DNA of 64,000 nucleotides from Cryptomeria japonica (Eukaryota; Streptophyta; Pinopsida; Cupressales; Cupressaceae): contig NC_081415.1 of NCBI RefSeq assembly GCF_030272615.1, positions 417,478,757 to 417,542,756 of the forward strand, read 5' to 3'. Below, piece after piece: positions 59,571 through 64,000 of the stretch. Position numbers and translations under genes: made by a program. Numbering within the stretch: position 1 is the first letter of the stretch; every line of letters begins with the position of its first letter. The notes under the pieces are model-generated. The model was not told the origin of the DNA. It saw nothing but the letters and a program-made list of their open reading frames with translations, and made no database searches.

Positions 59571-60563
59571 TTGTTTTTTATTATGGGAAAAATAGATTTT
59601 GAAGGGACTCCGAAACCCTTTACATAAGAACCTTAAAAGATAAGAGCATTAAGAAATAAGACAGGGCAGACTGCAAAAAAACCAGCAAAGTATTGGGCAA
59701 AAGCTAGTACAAAAGCCCAACACAACTAGCAACAACTAGCCAAAATAGAAAACAGATAAATTACTTGATGTTTTTAAGGGCATTAGCCAATTTCCCACTA
59801 ATCCCTTGCATTTCTTTGATATTATCCCTGAGAATTGGGACTTCCTTGGAAGAGGCCAAGGCAACTTTTTTCATACTCGCCCTAGTCCTTTTGGTCGCAC
59901 CTCTAGGAGAAATATCCACATTCCCAGCCTCAATAGAATCATCATCAACATCAAGGTCCACAATAGGTTTGGAAGTGTTAGAGCCATCAAGGTATTTGGC
60001 AATTTCCTCCATATTCCAAGTCACATAATTGAGGAAATCTGAAATCATAATCAGGAAGTTCTTCATGGCTGTCTTTCCTTCCTCTAGCTTGCTGATCTGA
60101 ACTTCCAGCTTCTCCACTTTTTCATCCATAACCTTTTTCCACTGCTCATGGTTACTTTCACCTTTCTGTCTCTGCTCTTCCTGTTGATTAGCAACTTTTT
60201 CCATTTTATTAATTCCTTCATATACCCACCTATCAAAACCCAGACGAGCATCAAACTGGTTCTTGAGCTTATCTAGAATAACCTCATCTCCAGCTCTATA
60301 ATTTTCTTTTCTCGTATCCTCCTTATCCTTGTTCTGCTTAGTTTACATTTCCCTTTCCTCCTGATTAATCTAGTTTTCATGCTCCTCCATAGGCTAGTTG
60401 TTAAAATTACCAGTAGTCGCACTGTGGGTAGGGTTGTTCTTTTGTTGAAGTTACCTTGTCTAGGAAATTTCTTCTTGGTCTTCCCTATAGTTGGTCTGCT
60501 TTACTCAAAGATTCTGGTCTCTCACTTCATTCCTAAGAAATGAGCATCCCCAACTAGAGCCAC
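59571..60563 (-). mobile_element. 5'-truncated LINE copy (3' end only), same family as 16609-23428
   Basis: On minus it contains the C-terminal half of ORF3, the 3' UTR with GTAAAGGGTTTCGGAGTCCC, CTTCAAAATCTATTTTTCCC, and a short A-rich tail near 59571-59580. It corresponds to about 22,440-23,428 of the first LINE. Its truncated 5' end abuts the 3' LTR of the host element at 60564. No target duplication was found. Confidence 0.85.
59761..60420 (-). pseudogene. LINE ORF3 C-terminal half (second copy)
   Basis: On minus: THSATTGNFNN, KLKNQFDARLGFDRWVYEGI, a coiled coil (EKVANQQEEQRQKGESNHEQ and on), then VDLDVDDDSIEAGN, KRTRASMKKVALASSKEVPI, LRDNIKEMQGISGKLANALK, ending just before a stop at 59761. 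It aligns in order with 22,570-23,250 of the first copy at clear protein-level similarity while many codon positions differ, so the two copies are well separated in time and the C-terminal motif was conserved between them. Stops lie upstream of 60,204. Confidence 0.8.
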
Positions 60564-63500
60564 CGATAGCCCTAAAAATTTGATTGCATAAAATTTTCAA
60601 ATTTTAGCCCAAAACATTGATTTTCAGGTTGTTGCTTATATCCTCTGAGAACAATTCAACGCTTAGGGTTTAGGATTTATCAAGACTTCTTATATTTTTG
60701 TGAAGAAAACCCTAGAAATGATATATTTCGCTATTACTTTTTCCCACTTAAACCAAGGGTACCCTTTCCATAAATGGGGCCATTTTTTTCCTAAGTAAAA
60801 AGTTGGTCAACCAGTTTGTGAGATGAAATTTCCTAAGTCAAGTGCATAACTTCCCTATTACCGGTCCCCTTCTAAATATTTAAATGCCCGCGCTTATTTT
60901 TTCCTAAGTCTGGCAAGTGCTAACTACCCTGACCATCTGTTAAAGAATGGATAGATCCAATGGCAAGCACTTCCCCATGATCAAAGATGCGAGGATTTTA
61001 ATGACCACAACATTGCGAGATAATTTTGCATGTTATCAATGAAGCCAGTAAGGTTAGTAGTGCAACTGGTCAAAAGATTTGTAATACTAGTTTGCAGGCG
61101 ATAAAGGTTGGTATACTAATAGTCCCATCAATTTGCACAGGCTTAGAATGAACGAGGATGTTTTATCCTAAAGTAAAAGGTGCTCAAATTTTAAGTCCTG
61201 AAGGAGTTGGTAGGCAGTACACAAAGTAATAAAGATCAAATAGATCAAACGACCCTCGTATTCCTGCAATGGAATTTGCAAGGCAGTTACAGACTGTGGT
61301 ATCATGAGATGATGCCATGTGTACTTGTCTGATCAAGAGGACTTGCGGAGAGGTTGCTGACAGGGCTAGGTCAAAGAATGATATGGCGCTATACAGTCAA
61401 GATCTTGTGGGTCCACAGATATAGTTGGAAAGTCAAATGACTAAGTTGGCAGGAAATAACCGTTAGATTTGCCAAGTTAGATGAGATCTATGACTGAGTT
61501 TCAAATGAGAAGTTTGGAGGGATTTTGGAGGCACCGGTTATAGCTCACGGGAAAGGGGAAAATGAATGGGATTCAACTTTGTTGATTCAGGATTGATTTG
61601 ACAGTCAGAGATGTGAAAGCATTTGCATAAGCTTCCAGTCCAGGTGTGATAAATCACGAGTTCTCTGATGAATTTAGAGATTCACTTGTTGACAAAAATC
61701 TTGAAGGAGGAGATTGTACATTGAAAAGAGGAATAAGATCAGAATCAAATCGTTCGCATCAGGAGAAACTTGACAGAAGAATGTAGTAGATGTGATATGC
61801 ATGAATTCTAGTGTCTATAGCTGGCAGAGAAAATTGAGAACATCAGAGTGATGATGTTTCAAGAGAAAGCACTATTTGATGAAGTATGGTTCAGTTATAA
61901 ATACAACAAGGTGGTTATCAAATTGGTAGGAGAGTATGAAGCCTTTTCATTTTCTAGGTGCAGTTTTTCTTTCTGTAGAACAAATGATGTTTGAGCAAGC
62001 TTATAGATGGAGTTGCAATATACTCTGTGATACTAGATGGAATTTATCTCTCATGTATGAGTATGTCTATTTCCATAGGGGATGTGAAAGTGGGGAGGAT
62101 TTTCAGAGGGGATGTGAAAGCCTTTTCTTGTGAAAAAAGGTCATGCATGGCACAACCTCTGTATCTACTCAGTCTTTGGGTGGTAGAGGGTTCTGAGATA
62201 GAGCCCACAGAGGAACAAAAAAGGGACATGTCTGGGTAGGGAGTGGCAACAATCCATCCATGTAGCTGTATGGAAGCTGCAACCCCTCCCCAACATATTA
62301 TGTTTCCCCTCTAACTTAACCTTCCATTTCCTCTGATCCTGGGCATGAAAGTTGAGTTCCCCCTCTAGTTTGAGGGGTGACTTTACCTCTTTTCAGGATC
62401 ATGTTTCCCTTTCTAAGGAAGGGAAATGCTCTATGGGAGAAAAATGCAACATCTCACATGCCATCTGAAGGTGTTAGGGGGATAGCAACATGACTCAAAT
62501 GGTTTTTCTTCTACCAATTATTGGTTCAAAAACAATAATTCACAAGTACCGAATAATTCACAAGTACTGACACATAGACGTGTATATTTTGAAACATAAT
62601 TGTACATAGCCTTTAAGGCTAATTATCAAGGAATGAATCTACTATTCACAAGTGTCTTATGGTCTGAAGCTTGTCGCTCCCTTGTTTCTATAAAAGGGAA
62701 TTCAAGGCCATTAGTTAGGGTCTGAATTTTTCTAAGAAAGATCTATGTAAAATAGATCTTTCTGTAGGGTTAGGTCCAAATTAGTTCTAGAGATTCATAG
62801 GAAATGATAGGGACTATAATGTTATTTTGCAGAGCAAAAATTGTAATAGAATAGTTGGAGTTTCCCCTTTTCAAATGGGTCACTTTGTATTTGAATTTGT
62901 TGGCTATCATCTGATAAAAGATGGCTCATAATATTTAATGCAAATATAGTTTCCTAATCTTTACTCTCCCATGTGTGATTTTATCTTCTGTTAAGAAAAT
63001 GGGATCAAGGGTTTCTTTTGTTTATTGCATTGTTATGATGTATGTACTCTTTTATTCAATGCTTTAATCCAAGGGGTTAATTAAAATGCTTGAATAAGAT
63101 TACAGAGAAAATAAGGCTTGCCATAGGATTTGATAAGTAGTTCAGATAAAGGATCATAAGTAGATTAATACTGTAAGGCAGTATTATTTTAGGCAAGACC
63201 AGCTATTAGATGAAGTTTTATCAGATTTTCAGCAATGCTTTTCATAGACTCTATAGCCCAAATGAACAAGGCACTGGTATTTGCTAGCAAATCTCATTAG
63301 GTTATCAGTTTTCTAGTTTTATCTTCTTCATGATCTCTCAGACCAAATCTTATAAACAATCAGAACAATCATTTGCTAAGATTTATGTACTTTCTAAAAA
63401 TAGTCTCACCATCTCTCATACTCCAGGTTAAGGTTGAGGATCACTAAAGGATTTTCCATCCTTGAGCATTCTCCCTTTCTGTTGAGTTTTATTAATGAGA

Positions 63501-63749
63501 TAATCTGCTTTGTTTTCAGTAAGTTCTTGAATATCCTTGTGGAGAGCAGTAATTTCTTACTGAAGGGATCACCCTCCATGGTTTTGCAGAGCCTAAAGTG
63601 TAGGAGGACCCTGCGTCCTTGTTATTGGTTGTCCAAGCCTGATAGATATTGATAGTTGGAGGTGGCTCTCCATAGATATTTAGAGGAAATAAGCTTGGTC
63701 TCTGCCTTGTAAGCAGTGTAAACCCATCGTCCGTTTTTGGGAACCAACA
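60564..63749 (+). repeat. 3' LTR of the gag-only gypsy element (3,186 bases)
   Basis: It matches 49213-52355. It starts CGATAGCCCT directly after the LINE fragment, with no polypurine tract before it, and ends GGAACCAACA followed by the GATAC duplication. It has a 17-base local duplication near 62,533-62,567 (AATAATTCACAAGTACC type) absent from the 5' LTR, and retains the segment missing near the end of the 5' LTR. The TATA box is at 62689-62696. Confidence 0.93.
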
Positions 63750-63754
63750 GATAC
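63750..63754. repeat. Target site duplication GATAC (right copy, gag-only gypsy)
   Basis: It matches 49208-49212. Confidence 0.88.
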
Positions 63755-64000
63755 TCCTCACACTAGACTCTTAATACAAGATTTTTCTTCATACAAGTCA
63801 AGTTCTGACTCTAACACTTGATGCCCTCAATGAGCTTAGAAAGCCTCTATTTATAGCCATTGGAGGAAAAGGGGTAGATGGATTTGACTAGTAGGTGTGA
63901 GTGGTAGGTTTTGAATTACCGATAGGTGTAGGTGGTAGATGGAGGAGCTGGTAGATGGTGGTTTTGGTAGATGTTAGTGGTAGATAAGAAAATTATATGA
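63755..64000 (-). repeat. Copia-type LTR fragment, right arm, part 2
   Basis: Continues the LTR broken at 49212; it is the reverse complement of about 48,400-48,620 (shared GGCTATAAATAGAGGCTTT, TGATGCCCTCAATGAGCTTA type blocks). The minus-strand TATA box is at 63847-63855. It runs off the window. Confidence 0.75.

Larger units (their letters stand above)
49213..63749 (+). mobile_element. Gag-only Ty3/gypsy derivative with 3.1-kb LTRs, hosting nested insertions
   Basis: 5' LTR 49213-52355, PBS 52361-52378, leader, gag remnant 57478-58322, acidic region to about 58,900, 3' LTR 60564-63749; target duplication GATAC. No protease, RT, RNase H or integrase was found in the 8.2-kb interior, so it is non-autonomous (LARD-like) or has lost pol. 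The leader is split by a 4.3-kb solo LTR and the last 1 kb before the 3' LTR is a minus-strand LINE fragment. Sampling about 250 bases by eye, the LTRs differ at roughly 6% of positions. The LTRs start TA (5') and CG (3'), both one transition from the expected TG. Confidence 0.9.

Noticed and set aside
1-64000. CRISPR arrays, rRNA or tRNA genes, bacterial operons
   Set aside because: No regular short repeats with unique spacers and no RNA gene pattern; tRNA-like strings are retroelement primer sites only.

Overview
This window looks like transposon-packed intergenic DNA from a land plant with a large genome. A gymnosperm is my best guess, from the very long LTRs (3.1 and 4.3 kb), the Tat-lineage Ty3/gypsy element with two RNase H domains, the CACTA element and the depth of nesting; the species cannot be read from the sequence. 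I see no intact host gene, tRNA, rRNA or CRISPR array. Every recognisable coding region belongs to, or travels with, a transposable element, and all are broken by stop codons or frameshifts.

Layout. (1) 1-15804: most of a Tat-lineage Ty3/gypsy element on the minus strand (5' LTR about 14424-15804, PBS, long leader, gag, protease, G-patch linker, RT, two RNase H domains, integrase). Beyond its integrase lies an antisense (plus-strand) plant-mobile-domain (PMD) ORF at 3-1919; the 3' LTR would be left of the window. (2) 16609-23428: a plus-strand L1-type LINE with an ORF1 tail, a complete but degenerate ORF2, and an extra ORF3 starting at a TAATG stop/start overlap. (3) 23429-24891: a fragment ending like a long LTR. 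(4) 25243-32585: a complete minus-strand Ty1/copia element with 1.4-kb LTRs, PBS, PPT and a perfect AAACT target duplication. (5) 32591-38120: an unassigned unit with a tandemly duplicated, ATCGATG-rich region and a degenerate ORF of about 1,030 codons (34348-37465) with no family I recognise. (6) 38121-48115: a minus-strand CACTA (En/Spm) transposon with a TNP2-type transposase, a second transposon gene and subterminal repeats. (7) 48117-49212 and 63755-64000: two copia-type LTR fragments in inverted orientation, the right one split by (8) 49213-63749, a plus-strand gag-only Ty3/gypsy derivative with 3.1-kb LTRs and a GATAC target duplication. This carries a nested 4.3-kb solo LTR (53147-57444, AAATG duplication) and a second, 5'-truncated copy of the LINE 3' end (59571-60563, minus).

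The theme most worth pursuing is accessory ORFs riding on retroelements: the antisense PMD ORF in the Tat element, ORF3 of the LINE family (seen in two separate copies with a shared C-terminal motif), and the unidentified ORF at 34348-37465. None is needed for retrotransposition as usually understood. The internal stops are mostly TGA and TAG of the kind produced by C-to-T (or G-to-A) change, which fits decay of methylated, silenced copies. The nested target duplications give a clear relative order of several insertions.
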